From the NCBI GenBank assembly GCA_020137815.1, contig CM035361.1, forward strand, positions 1,686,024 to 1,750,023: DNA of 64,000 nucleotides. The letters run 5' to 3'. Within the stretch, counting starts at the first letter, position 1; each line of letters begins with the position of its first letter. The stretch comes from Hormiphora californensis. Taxonomy: Eukaryota > Ctenophora > Tentaculata > Cydippida > Pleurobrachiidae. The position numbers and the translations under genes were made by a program. Shown here one piece after another: positions 24,575 to 34,372 of this stretch. Below the pieces are notes generated by a model that made no database searches, had not been told where the DNA came from, and worked only from the letters and a program-made list of their open reading frames with translations.

Positions 24575-24793
24575 TGTTCTCTTTGCTATGTACTTATATA
24601 TATAGATTAAATTAGATAAAATTAGTTTGCCTAAATTTAATTTATAAAACATAGATTTTCGAGTTGATACAATATAACCCTGCGTTTTGTTTTGTTAGAT
24701 TTGTACAAAATTGACCTACTTATCATCAGTAAAATTTGGAGGCATTGATTTCTCTGAATACTTATTAAACTAACATATCTGAACTATAACAGG

Positions 24794-26911
24794 ATGGTAA
24801 GTGGAGGAGATGATGTAGTGAAGCCGCTTCCTATTACCGTCATATTCAAAGGGATCCTCCTATTCTTTCTCAGTGTGGGACTCGAGATTACTGGCTGGTT
24901 CTTTTCAGGTAGGCAACAGCTGCCATGTTTTATCTTTTATTTGTTTGTAGGCAACAGCTGCTATGTTTCATCTATATTATTATTTGTTTGTCTAAAGGAT
25001 CGTCTTCTGTGTTATAACAACACACCCAACTGCTGTCTGGCCCCCCGTGGACCCCGTCTGAGCGCACTGAGAATCAAATTGTGCCAGAGAGCCCAACATT
25101 GGAGACAGGGACCAGACTATGGAATATTCTTTGAGATTAGCATTATGTATGTTCATACTTTATATAGGAAGATGAATTCATGACATTCAACCGCCCTACC
25201 AACTCCGCGAGAAGAGAGAGAAGTGTGTTGAAGTTGGTGACATAGACACCAAGTGTTGAAGTAATTTGTCTGTTCTATAGAATCTATAGATTCTCTAGAA
25301 CACACAAATTACTTCAACACACTTAGCTTCTCTCTTCTCGCGGAGCTCGTATAATTTGTTGAGCATAGCTTCTAATCCAGAATGTACACTCTACTTCTAC
25401 CCTTCCTGAGGCTCCTAACCAATGCCACCGAAGAAGTTACGGATACTAACATAGTGTTTCCATTCCCTGTGTTCACCCTTCAAGTAGGAAAAGGAGACCT
25501 AGTTACTGAGAATGGAACTCGCAACGCAACAGGAAGTATCGTCATCAACAACTCATCCCTTCTTTGCCCTCCCAAGAGGGGAGGAATGTACCCGAAACAG
25601 GTCCTGGACGTGATCTGCCGTGGTAGTGGGTTTGAAGGAGCAGTGAGTGTCCGACCACACCGAATGGCAACCACCAAACAGTCCCTGTCTTGTTCGACCT
25701 CGGAGGAACTACCAAACTGGCTCTCTCTAAAAGTTGTCTGTCCGGAGAATCCAGTTGGACCTGAGGACTGTATCTGGGGCCCCATGACCCACACAGGACG
25801 GGACTGCAACATTGATGATACCCTCGTTATTAGATGTTCTACCGAGCGATACCAGGTCATTGATGTCGATCTTTTTGCTAACCCAGACGGGGCACTAACA
25901 GGAAATGTGACCACACAGAAAGGTTCAATGGTGGCTACAGTGTTTGATACACGTTACAAAGTTGAGATGCTGAGTCTCGTTAAGTTCCACCTCGAGGGCT
26001 ACCATTACCAGTACCTTCCCAAGCTGGCATGCCAATATCTTGGATACGAAGCTTACCGGACCAAGGCGGTACCGCAAAGTGATCAGGACTACAGGAGGAA
26101 GTTGAGCTGTGGGTATATCAAGGAGAATGAGATGAAGATGATGGTGGAAGTGAAGTGTCTGCATGATGCACGTTCTTTTGAGTCAGGGTGTTCTTGGGTT
26201 GTGGGTGAGGGAGCGAGGTTCGGTATTGAGGAGGCGACGACGATTGAATGTGGCGGGAGATACAGTGAGGAAGAAGAAGAGGATAAGGAAGATGAAGATG
26301 AAGAGTTTGATTATGAGGATTATTATGGTGGTGAAGAGTTGTGAAATGTGGCAGATGCAGTCAGAGCTTGTTGAGTTAACAAGTCAGACAGAATCTAAAT
26401 CTGCAGGCAATAGACTCAAACTTTTTAAAAAAAGACCCGAATTTTTTACCATTCTTTATTCAAAATATGTAACTGAATGGTTTCTAATTTAATCTTTATT
26501 CATCACCTGACTTGATTAATTTATGTGTATCAGTACATAATCACATAATTGTAGTAGAAATTATTACTTCGTTATATTTATCTGTACGATTTATTACTTA
26601 ATTACTACTAAGCTAAAAATGCTAACCAACTCCCCCTTCCCCTCAGCTTATTTCTTTATTTCATGCTAACTCAACTTCCTATCCCCTTCAGCCTATTTCT
26701 TCATTGTATGCAAGTTCACAGACAGATTCTACATTCCAACCGCAAGGTACAGTTTATAAATTTATCTCAATAATAATAAATATTTTAGTTTTTAGATAAA
26801 CAATAAAGGTTGCTGTTCATTCCCAGCTACTATCATGGGAACAAGAACTTCTACTTCCAGAATTTGATACTCCCATCTGAATTCGATTTTCTAAAAGATA
26901 ATAATAATTGA
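24794..26911 (+). CDS. Small single-pass membrane protein, unrecognised
   Basis: Three exons join in frame: 24794-24908, 26692-26746 and 26827-26911 (TGA). The product is about 84 residues: MVSGGDDVVKPLPIT, a hydrophobic stretch VIFKGILLFFLSVGLEI, aromatic WFFSAYFFIVCKFTDRFY, then a polar tail ending SEFDFLKDNNN. Acceptor and donor sequences are canonical and phases match (1, 2). The first intron contains the SRCR-like ORF on the same strand, so one is nested in the other or an upstream exon is missed. I do not recognise the family. The first ATG is followed immediately by GTAAGT, so the start could instead be a donor of an earlier exon. Confidence 0.45.
25205..25347. repeat. Imperfect palindrome with CTCCGCGAGAAGAGAGAG arms
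   Basis: Arms CTCCGCGAGAAGAGAGAGAA and the complement at 25328-25347 enclose further complementary AATTTGT/ACAAATT and AGAATC/GATTCT segments. It lies 5' of the SRCR-like ORF. It may be a foldback MITE. Confidence 0.75.
25382..26344 (+). CDS. SRCR-like secreted protein with acidic tail
   Basis: A 320-residue single-exon frame. The N-terminus MYTLLLPFLRLLTNATE resembles a signal peptide. Two repeats recall scavenger-receptor cysteine-rich domains: DVICRGSGFEGAVSV ... CIWGPMTHTGRDCNIDDTL ... C, and LACQYLGYEAY ... SGCSWVVGEGARFG ... IEC. The (V/A)C(R/Q)xxG(F/Y) start, the central Cys and the closing C-x-W are typical, but each repeat is divergent. N-glycosylation sequons (NAT, NGT, NNSS) fit an extracellular protein. 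The last 35 residues are almost all Glu/Asp/Tyr. There is no transmembrane segment or GPI-like end. It lies within the intron of the small membrane-protein model, so it may be an intronless gene or an exon of a longer one. Ligand unknown. Confidence 0.6.
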   Translation: MYTLLLPFLRLLTNATEEVTDTNIVFPFPVFTLQVGKGDLVTENGTRNATGSIVINNSSLLCPPKRGGMYPKQVLDVICRGSGFEGAVSVRPHRMATTKQSLSCSTSEELPNWLSLKVVCPENPVGPEDCIWGPMTHTGRDCNIDDTLVIRCSTERYQVIDVDLFANPDGALTGNVTTQKGSMVATVFDTRYKVEMLSLVKFHLEGYHYQYLPKLACQYLGYEAYRTKAVPQSDQDYRRKLSCGYIKENEMKMMVEVKCLHDARSFESGCSWVVGEGARFGIEEATTIECGGRYSEEEEEDKEDEDEEFDYEDYYGGEEL

Positions 26912-27422
26912 CTCTCTTTTCTCTAAGATAGTAATATTACTTGTCCCTTACTTTTGCATTTTAGCCGTGACGTCATCCCTTTTCAGTGATACCACGCTAC
27001 AAGAATCAATGGACAAGACATCGTGACAACTTTGGTAGATGTGGTGTGTGATCTCCAGCCCGGACTCTGACCACATCATCTCCCTACTGTCTGGCGCCGC
27101 GACCCCATCTGATCGCACTGTCGCCATAAAGTCCCTATATTGTTTATTCAGGTCGCTATATGGGTCATTTTATAAGCAGAGAACTTTCTAGACTCTGATG
27201 GCTTTCACTTTTGAATATATGCAACTTTTTGAAAGTATGCCGGAACTCTTGAAGCCATTGTCAGGCCACTACTCTGACAGTGAAGCCATATAATGGTTGA
27301 CATGTTCCCAATCTGTCGCGGCTCTCACGACGGACAGCTTGTGTAGCATGGCAACCATTTGCAATTACTGAAACTCTTAATTATATTGGTAAATTATATT
27401 GCCTCCCTTTTCGGCCAGGCAT

Positions 27423-28304
27423 GTACCGTGTGGGGCAATAAAAATGCCCCCCCAAGTCTACCATAGTTCCAGATATGGTGGAGCGCTAAAATTTGGTACA
27501 GTAACTCTATGAGACAAATAAATAACTTGGCCAAAATTTCAGACCTCTAGCTCAAAATTCATTTTTTTGATAGGAATGAACATTGTCATTCATTCCAGGA
27601 AAAAATATTTTCCGGTCCAAAATTTAACTAATTATGTTTGGCTATCGATTTGCTTTCCAATGGGACCAAGATCAGCTAAATTGGACAAACACAAGAGACA
27701 CAGTGTCATGTTGCTTTAAGTTAGTCAGGTCATGTGATCTTCACCGAATCGTTGAGTTTCCCGGATTGCTAATCGGGCCAAGGGGCAAAGGAATCTCGTA
27801 TCATGGTCGCTAATTGGGTATGTGTACCAATACAGGGTGATGTGATTCGAGGAAAGAGGACATTTATCAAAGAGCTACAGATCTCATGACCAATCAGCAT
27901 CGTCATCCCTCATTAGCAGATGTGATACGTGATTCTCTACCACTTATACCAATTCGTAATACTGAACACGATCAACGATTCAGTGAAGATCACATGACCT
28001 GACTAACTTTAAGAAACATGACACTGTGTCTCTTGTGGTTGTCCAATTTAGCTGATCTTGGTCACATTGGAAAGCTAATCGATAGCCAAACATAATTGGT
28101 TAAATTTTGAACCGGAAAATATTTTTTCCTGGAATGAATGACAATGTTCATTCCGATAAAAAAAAAGAATTTTGAGCTAGAGGTCTGAAATTTTGGTCAA
28201 GTTATTTATTTGTCTCATAGAGTTACTGTACCAAATTTTAGCGCTCCACCATATCTGGAACTATGGTAGACTTGGGGGGGCATTTTTATTGCCCCACACG
28301 GTAC
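27423..28304. mobile_element. 882-bp element with about 330-bp terminal inverted repeats
   Basis: The left end GTACCGTGTGGGGCAATAAA and the right end GCCCCACACGGTAC begin arms that match for roughly 330 bases with scattered differences, joined by a spacer around 27770-27960. There is no transposase frame; short open frames in the two arms are mirror images. No clear target duplication was seen. It is a non-autonomous foldback-type element between the SRCR-like locus and the dioxygenase gene. Confidence 0.85.
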
Positions 28305-28547
28305 TACAAATGTTAAACACGTTGTATGGTGTCTGTATGTTATCGCTACTATCGTCACAAATCGAGTTGTCGATATAAAACTGCAATCTGGTTTCAACTA
28401 GTTGTTATTTTATCAGGGAGGGAGAGAGAGTGGGTGCTTCGTTTTTATAGTGTTCAACTTTTGGTTATGTTTGTAATTATTACAGTTCACTGAAATCAAC
28501 GAGTTTATAATTTTTAAGTTTCAAACGGTTTGGTGCAGTGGTGTCTG

Positions 28548-28690
28548 TCAGGCCAATACTTGTTTTGTTCAAACCCATTTTTTTATAAGACAGAGAGGGT
28601 CGAACAAGTACAAGGCAAGCCAATGCTCTGACCATGGTTCTCGTGCACTCCATATATTTGAAAGAAATGAGAATATGGTCAGGCAATCAG
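28548..28690. repeat. GTCAGGCCAATGCTCTGAC family copy with GTTC...GAAC spacer
   Basis: Contains GTCAGGCCAATACTTG, TTTTGTTCAAACCC, GGGTCGAACAAG, CCAATGCTCTGACC and GGTCAGGC, the same modules seen near 7563, 29890 and 31668. Inverted ends and a shared AGAAATGAGAATA centre suggest a MITE. Confidence 0.65.
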
Positions 28691-28967
28691 GCAATAATAT
28701 GAAGTATTTGATGAAGGAGCAACATTGTAAATTGTTGTCCCTCGCAACTGAGCGTGTTACAGCCAGTTTTGTGACCGGGACACCTCACTAGTATGTAAAC
28801 TTGTCGAATTCTAAACCCCTATGCCTTTTTACAAAAGGCATCCGGTTGAATGCCTTCGGCATTCACCCGGGCGGGGAAATAAAATCAGTCAGATCTGATG
28901 GAATCAGTCAGATGTCATCTTTAATTCTCCCATTTTCTCCCACCCTTACTCAACAACTATTTTCCAG

Positions 28968-31900
28968 ATGAACCTCCGGCCGGCTCTCACGAGGGCATTG
29001 CTTCAAGCATTCCCACGCAGATCTCTCACAATTTCCACAAAGGTAAACATAAAATAATCATAATTGTTGCTTTCTTTCCAGCATGCACCAGACCCGTTCT
29101 TGCGTGTGTCTGAAAGAAAGGGTCGAGGTACACACCAGACAGGTTGCTGCGGGGGATCTCCAAATAATTAATTGATATTTATTAATTAATCCCTAAATCT
29201 AAAGCTTTCTATTAATTCAGGAACTACCAGAAGGATCGAGGTTCACGGTATCACAGCAGGGTTTAGTGGATGACCACACAGGACGAACCATCCTACACAT
29301 TGAGTCACGTGACTCCTGTCGGTGTGACACATGTTGGAATAGACACAGGTACATTTGCATTGACAAGGTGGGTGGGACTAAGTTTTTTATAATGAAGCTT
29401 TTGGCCAGATCAAAAAGTTCAGATTTCAGGGCGGGTTTGGCTTTTTATGCCCCCTCCTCCCATAATCTAAAATTGTTTATTTTCCCGTAGTAACCAGTAC
29501 AGATCTAACTACAAAGACGGTAATGTGAAGATAGTGGATGTGATACGTAGTGACGCTAACTTCGTTCATTTGGTAAGAAACCCGTGAACTATCAAAACAT
29601 GCAGAGTCTCTGTGGATGAACTTCCTAGGCCAAAATCACCTCCATCTATTTTGAGATCACAATGTGTTATGTCTGGCGCCGACCCGGCCTCAGCGTCAAA
29701 AATGGGGTTTAAAACGTACATTCCCTTGCTGCAGGAATGGAGTGATGGGCATGTGGGACAGTACGCGATAACTCCAGAGGGTGTTTATGGGAACGGAACC
29801 AAACCCGCACCCTCTGATGAAGATGTGAAGGTATATGCAGAACTCTCTTTTTAGAAATCATGATTCGATTTAGTAAGAGCTATACAGGCCCGCTACCAGG
29901 CTGATTGCTCTGACCACAGTTCTCACGCTGATAGAAATGAGAATAGGGCCAGGCCAATGCTCTGACAGCAAGCTCGTGACTTATTTCTGTCGTTTCTCGG
30001 TCCATGATATGTATACAGTCGGACCCCGATTTACCGGGCAAAACCCTTTCTCCCGAGCATCCCGTTAAATCGGAGCCCAACTGTACCACTACTATACCTA
30101 CAGGTGACACTACGAGAGAGGTTGGAGTTGTGGCCCCAGCAACCCCAGCCTCACTGCGGGTTTCTGGCTAAACAGTGGGACTGGGAGGAGCTAGTGAAGG
30201 AGAAGGAGGGTGTCAGACAGATGTTATTACACTTTATGAAATATGGAATAGCTTTCATACATGGTGTTCCAAAAGGTAATATACAGGAGTTCAATCGAGG
30301 GACAGTTTTTCAATTTTTTTGGGCACGTCAGGCGCTCTGTGTTCGTGCACGAAATTTCGGAGCGGGCCTGCTACACAATACACATAACCAAAATGGTTTT
30401 GTGTTATATTGACTTTGTATTTCGGGGAGTCATTCCTGGGGATGAATACCTTGCCATGCTACTCAGTCTGTCTTCGGTCCGGTGTGAGAGCAAACAGACT
30501 GGGAAAGTGTCAAGAATAATTCGCTTTGATTTCAGAAAAGGGCTTGAGAGACATTGTAAACAAGGACTTGGCGTGCGGACCAATATGGGATACAATATTT
30601 GGGACTTCGTCAGAGGTAAACAAAGAAACAAAGAAACAAAGAAACAAACAAAGAAACAAACAATCAAACAAACAAACAAACAATCAAACAGACAAACAAA
30701 CAAACAAACAAACAAACAAAATGTTTACAGGTGAAAGCAGTAGCTAATGCGAGTAATGAAGCGTATAGTAACGATTATCTAGAGGCTCACATTGACCTCC
30801 CCTATTATACCCAGCCACCCCCAGTCTTCTACTTTTATTGCAAACACAACACAGCCATGGTATGAGAATAATTAATTATGACAGTGATGATTATGGAGGG
30901 TCCAGCCCTAAAAAAGCTAAGCCATCGGCCAAAATCAGGGTACCATTAGCCTTTTTTAGGGCTGGACCCCCCCCCCCCAACTATAACTATTAACTAATAA
31001 TTTATCTAAGAAAGGTCAATTAATGTCAATTGATGTAATATTGTTTTCAGGGCGGTGAAAGTTTCTGGGTGGACACGTTTTCTATTTTGGAGCGACTTCG
31101 TGTAACCCACCCTGACTACTTCCTCGCTCTCACTAGGACTAAAGTCACATTCCACGCCTTTAGTCCGGGGTTAGATAAAGTGTTTATTAAGGGGACCTAC
31201 CCCAGTGTTGAGCTGAATGATTCAGGTAAGATTTATTTAGTAAATGAGTAACTGGTTGAGTGGGGGTCTTATTACTCAACAAGGTAAAACAGGACATGCA
31301 AACTGTATAGGTCTTGGTAACGAAGTTACCCCTCCCTTGCCGGCGCGGCGTGCGAAGCACGCCAAACGAAGGCCGCGAAGCGGCCTGAGTGTGAGGTGTC
31401 TTCGATACCAAGTATAGGTCATAATATAACAGATCTTTATCAATCGCTTTAGGCCAAAGAAGTTACTTTATGTCTAGCTAGAATAATCAAACATTTTCAG
31501 GTTCAATATACCGGTATCGTGACCTGTTTTTCGCTCGAGACAACTATCAGTTTGTGAATGAGGTACCGGTAGAAGAGAGAGCACTTTGGTGGGAGGCTTA
31601 TCTGTACCTCAGAAGACAGGTTGGTAACTCAGGGTGATATACTGAGATACATCATGGCAATCCGTCTGTCAGGCCAATGCTCTGACCGCGGTTCTCGAGT
31701 AGGGTCAGGCCATTGCTCTGACCCCTCCCTTTTTGTTAAGTTAGGGATTATCTCAACAACTCCTTCCACATTGCCAAGCTAGACTGCCTTATAAAATAAA
31801 ATAAAAAGGGGTTGAACAAAACAACTTCCACACAGGTTGATAATGAGGCCCACCAGTTAGAACAGAAGCTACAGAGTGGCACACTGGTTCTAATAGATAA

Positions 31901-32015
31901 CTGGAGGGTAATGCATGGGAGGAAGGAGTTCGTACCCAACAGTGGAGGGAGACTTATGGAGGTGGCTTATGGGGATTGGAATCATCTTCAGAGCAGGGTT
32001 CTATACCAAGAATAG
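28968..32015 (+). CDS. Gamma-butyrobetaine dioxygenase-like Fe(II)/2-oxoglutarate enzyme, complete
   Basis: Ten exons: 28968-29042, 29221-29348, 29491-29572, 29735-29830, 30104-30275, 30536-30615, 30731-30859, 31051-31225, 31501-31619, 31836-32015. All have GT/AG borders and matching phases. The family (BBOX1 and TMLHE) hydroxylates gamma-butyrobetaine or trimethyllysine in carnitine synthesis. The N-terminus MNLRPALTRALLQAFPRRS is Arg-rich without acids, like a mitochondrial presequence. The GBBH-like N-terminal domain follows with a CRCDTCWNRH zinc-type cluster and WSDGHVGQYAI. The oxygenase core has HIDLPYY (Fe-binding HxD) and DNWRVMHGR (second Fe His plus 2-oxoglutarate Arg). The end MEVAYGDWNHLQSRV resembles BBOX1 more than TMLHE, but the substrate is inferred only. 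The start sits directly after an AG, so a 5' UTR intron is likely. Introns contain two MITE copies and a (CAAA)n tract. Confidence 0.9.
29885..29972. repeat. GTCAGGCCAATGCTCTGAC family copy
   Basis: Shows GATTGCTCTGACCACAGTTC and GAATAGGGCCAGGCCAATGC modules on either side of AGAAATGA, as in the other copies. It lies in an intron of the dioxygenase gene. Confidence 0.65.
30015..30087. mobile_element. GTCGGACCCCGATTTACCGG palindromic MITE, short copy
   Basis: ACAGTCGGACCCCGATTTAC at the left and AAATCGGAGCCCAACTGTA at the right form inverted ends around a CTTTCTCCCGAGCATCCCG centre. It lies in the dioxygenase intron just upstream of exon 5. Confidence 0.75.
30617..30720. repeat. (CAAA)n microsatellite
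   Basis: About 25 CAAA units with a few variants (GAAA, CAAT), in the dioxygenase intron immediately before the acceptor at 30730. Confidence 0.95.
30900..30970. repeat. Short inverted repeat GTCCAGCCCTAAAAAAGCTA
   Basis: GGTCCAGCCCTAAAAAAGCTAA and its near-complement TTAGCCTTTTTTAGGGCTGGACC enclose about 25 bases. It is a small foldback in the dioxygenase intron, followed by a C homopolymer. Confidence 0.75.
31668..31722. repeat. GTCAGGCCAATGCTCTGAC family, minimal copy
   Basis: GTCAGGCCAATGCTCTGACC, CGGTTCTCGAGTAGG and GTCAGGCCATTGCTCTGACC are all that remain: two direct copies of the end motif with a very short spacer. It lies in the last intron of the dioxygenase gene. Confidence 0.7.
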
Positions 32016-32474
32016 TGTGAAGACGGAGAGCAGGATTCTTGTATACCAATAATAGTGTGTGAAGTCATGGAGAGAGACGGAGGGATTCGATACCAAGAAT
32101 CGTGTGGACAGAGGGGCGGGGGTGTTCTGTTTAGACTTGCAAAGAGCGCTACATAGGGCATTAAAGAATCTGGTTATGTAGTTTTTATTAAAATTACTTT
32201 GGACGAGTTTCATGACGTGAAATATTGTTTTGTCACCACCCTTCAAAACGTGTTGTTTTGTCCCATGATCCCACCTCTCGCTCACGAGTGAAATGTGTGT
32301 TGAAATTATACAGGACAAAGTATAAAGACGGGAATTTAAAACAGTCGGGACAACTATAGACTATTGTGACAAGTGAAAACAAGTTTTTTACACAATCAAC
32401 AAATGTTTCACGCGAATGCGATCGTCAGGATTAAAAATGTAAACTTGTTTACTCGTTAACAGTCCTCTGCTCCT

Positions 32475-33144
32475 TCATAAAGTTGGATGTTTCATGAGTT
32501 TAACGGCTAGATACTTCCTCTTGTGCGGACACTTGTTTAACAGTTCGCTCTTCCTGTTTATCAGGTCCTTCCCTCTGAGGATGTGGTACTTTTCCGCCAG
32601 ACACAGATTACAGGTTATATTACCAGGTTGATATGTGCGAGCTTTGGCTAATAATCGCCATGTTATGTCATGTCTTATGTCTCTGTCCTTTAGTCTCCAG
32701 ACTAGTTTGGACAGTTCTGTCTCGTTTTTGTATCTTTCGTGTCTGAATGTAGTTTTGTGTGTGTTCAGTCTGGATTTAAACGTCCCCTCGGCCATTCCGA
32801 CGTATTTTGACTCCTTGTTCCCGTGCTTCACAGTAGCCTCGTACACTACCCCTGTTGTTAGGCACTTTTTATTTACGGGGCATGATTCGGCTTTCCTGCA
32901 GTTGCATTCCTTTCCCTTCCCTTCGTGCATCTCTTTTGCTTTCTTCAGGAGCTTCTTGTTGGTAGCCTTGACGATGCTGTCCATGTTCATCATGGTAGAA
33001 TATGACAATTTTACCGTCTTTTTGTTGAAGAGCCGGTGAAATGGGTGTTGGGGAGGAAAGTGCAGCCTCAGTAGGTCGAAAAACTGTTTTCCGATATCCG
33101 TAGCCACATTTTTCGAGAATGGCGGGTTGAACCAAATGATTTTC
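32475..33144 (-). pseudogene. Penelope-like element C-terminal ORF (GIY-YIG), inverted copy
   Basis: The frame reads IIWFNPPFSKNVATDIGKQF, FNKKTVKLSYSTMMNMD, CNCRKAESCPVNKKCL, then VVYEATVKH, SKYVGMAEGTFKSRLNTH and the C-terminus ending KLMKHPTL. This is the Penelope linker region with a Cys cluster followed by a GIY-YIG-type endonuclease. The reverse transcriptase is absent. The open frame continues upstream only because it runs antisense through the facing plus-strand copy. Confidence 0.85.
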
Positions 33145-33696
33145 AACAAAAAGACGGTAAAATTGTCATATTCTACCATGATGAACATGGACAGCATCGT
33201 CAAGGCTACCAACAAGAAGCTCCTGAAGAAAGCAGAAGAGATGCACGAAGGGAAGGGAAAGGAATGCAACTGCAGGAAAGCCGAATCATGCCCCGTAAAT
33301 AAAAAGTGCCTAACAACAGGGGTAGTGTACGAGGCTACTGTGAAGCACGGGAACAAGGAGTCAAAATACGTCGGAATGGCCGAGGGGACGTTTAAATCCA
33401 GACTGAACACACACAAAACTACATTCAGACACGAAAGATACAAAAACGAGACAGAACTGTCCAAACTAGTCTGGAGACTAAAGGACAGAGACATAAGACA
33501 TGACATAACATGGCGATTATTAGCCAAAGCTCGCACATATCAACCTGGTAATATAACCTGTAATCTGTGTCTGGCGGAAAAGTACCACATCCTCAGAGGG
33601 AAGGACCTGATAAACAGGAAGAGCGAACTGTTAAACAAGTGTCCGCACAAGAGGAAGTATCTAGCCGTTAAACTCATGAAACATCCAACTTTATGA
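33145..33696 (+). pseudogene. Penelope-like element C-terminal ORF (GIY-YIG), direct copy
   Basis: Starts within FNKKTVKLSYSTMMNMD and continues through the CNCRKAESCPVNKKC cluster and the GIY-YIG-type segment to KLMKHPTL and a stop at 33694-33696. It matches the full-length C-terminus in the 52299 copy almost residue for residue. It lacks the reverse transcriptase and cannot be autonomous. Confidence 0.85.
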
Positions 33697-33714
33697 AGGA
33701 GCAGAGGACTGTTA

Positions 33715-33790
33715 ACGAGTAAACAAGTTTACATTTTTAATCCTGACGATCGCATTCGCGTGAAACATTTGTTGATTGTGTAAAAAACTT
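33715..33790 (+). ncRNA. Candidate degenerate hammerhead motif in Penelope family 1
   Basis: CTGACGA (33743-33749) is followed by a CGC/GCG stem, GAAA (33762-33765), an ACA...TGT stem III pair and A, then AAACTTGT, which complements the upstream ACAAGTTT. The element order matches a type I hammerhead, but the stem I base next to the core is not paired and stem III has an 11-base loop. The same sequence follows the ORF in the copies ending near 32362 and 53750. Confidence 0.4.
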
Positions 33791-34372
33791 GTTTTCACTT
33801 GTCACAATAGTTAAGCTCTCCGCATCCCCGGATCGAGCACTCTACCAGGATACTAACTTCTACATCTAGCTAGGACAACTATAGACAATACTTTGTACAC
33901 AGAAATCTTACTAAAAATACAGTCCAAATAGCAGAACAGTCCTAAATAACTCTGGCCCTAATAATAACTCTGAGATTTTCAACACTTACAATGCAGCTAC
34001 CTAATAAATCTTATACTTACGATGCCACCTCAATTAGGTTTTATTGAATTGTTACGCTACGATCTCCACTGGTGTGAGACTGGCTTCACTGGAACTTGTT
34101 ATACTGGCTAAACTGGATAGTTCACCTAGAATTGAGTTATAATGTTACGGAGGGGAGGAGATTTCGTTGTGAGGGGTACTAGGCTTATACCACCCGGATT
34201 CCGGGTATAAACCGCATAACCCGAAACCCTCCGTACGAGGATAATATTTGTTATGTTCTAACCCTCGGGGCGCCCGAAACACAGTCTAGCCAGGCAAGCT
34301 CAAGAGAATATTTCTGGGGAACTGGATTTACTATGATAGTAATCTTGAGAATAAGTGCCTAGGGGGACATAC

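Larger units (their letters stand above)
20562..24793. other. Long region without a recognised gene
   Basis: It contains a (CT)n tract, a CACCTTGAAAC inverted repeat around 21808-21872, tandem repeats at 22620-22805, a 7-bp hairpin at 23276-23292, a low-confidence minus-strand frame at 23425-23697 and large palindromes at 24290-24575. Other open frames (22882-23181, 24157-24477) show no splice context or family signal. Confidence 0.5.
32348..33886. mobile_element. Penelope-like element (family 1), head-to-head inverted, with 14-bp target duplication
   Basis: Two 5'-truncated copies face away from a centre near 33145: one runs on the minus strand to about 32362, the other on the plus strand to 33872. 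The pair is flanked by GGACAACTATAGAC at 32348-32361 and 33873-33886. The copies are almost identical and differ mainly in 3' extent: the plus copy has about 60 more bases, ending CATCTAGCTAG. This head-to-head form with flanking duplication is a known outcome for Penelope-like elements. Confidence 0.88.

Noticed and set aside
32635-33039. 134-codon plus-strand frame resembling a membrane protein
   Set aside because: It is the antisense of the Penelope ORF; the same peptide appears antisense to the other copies.
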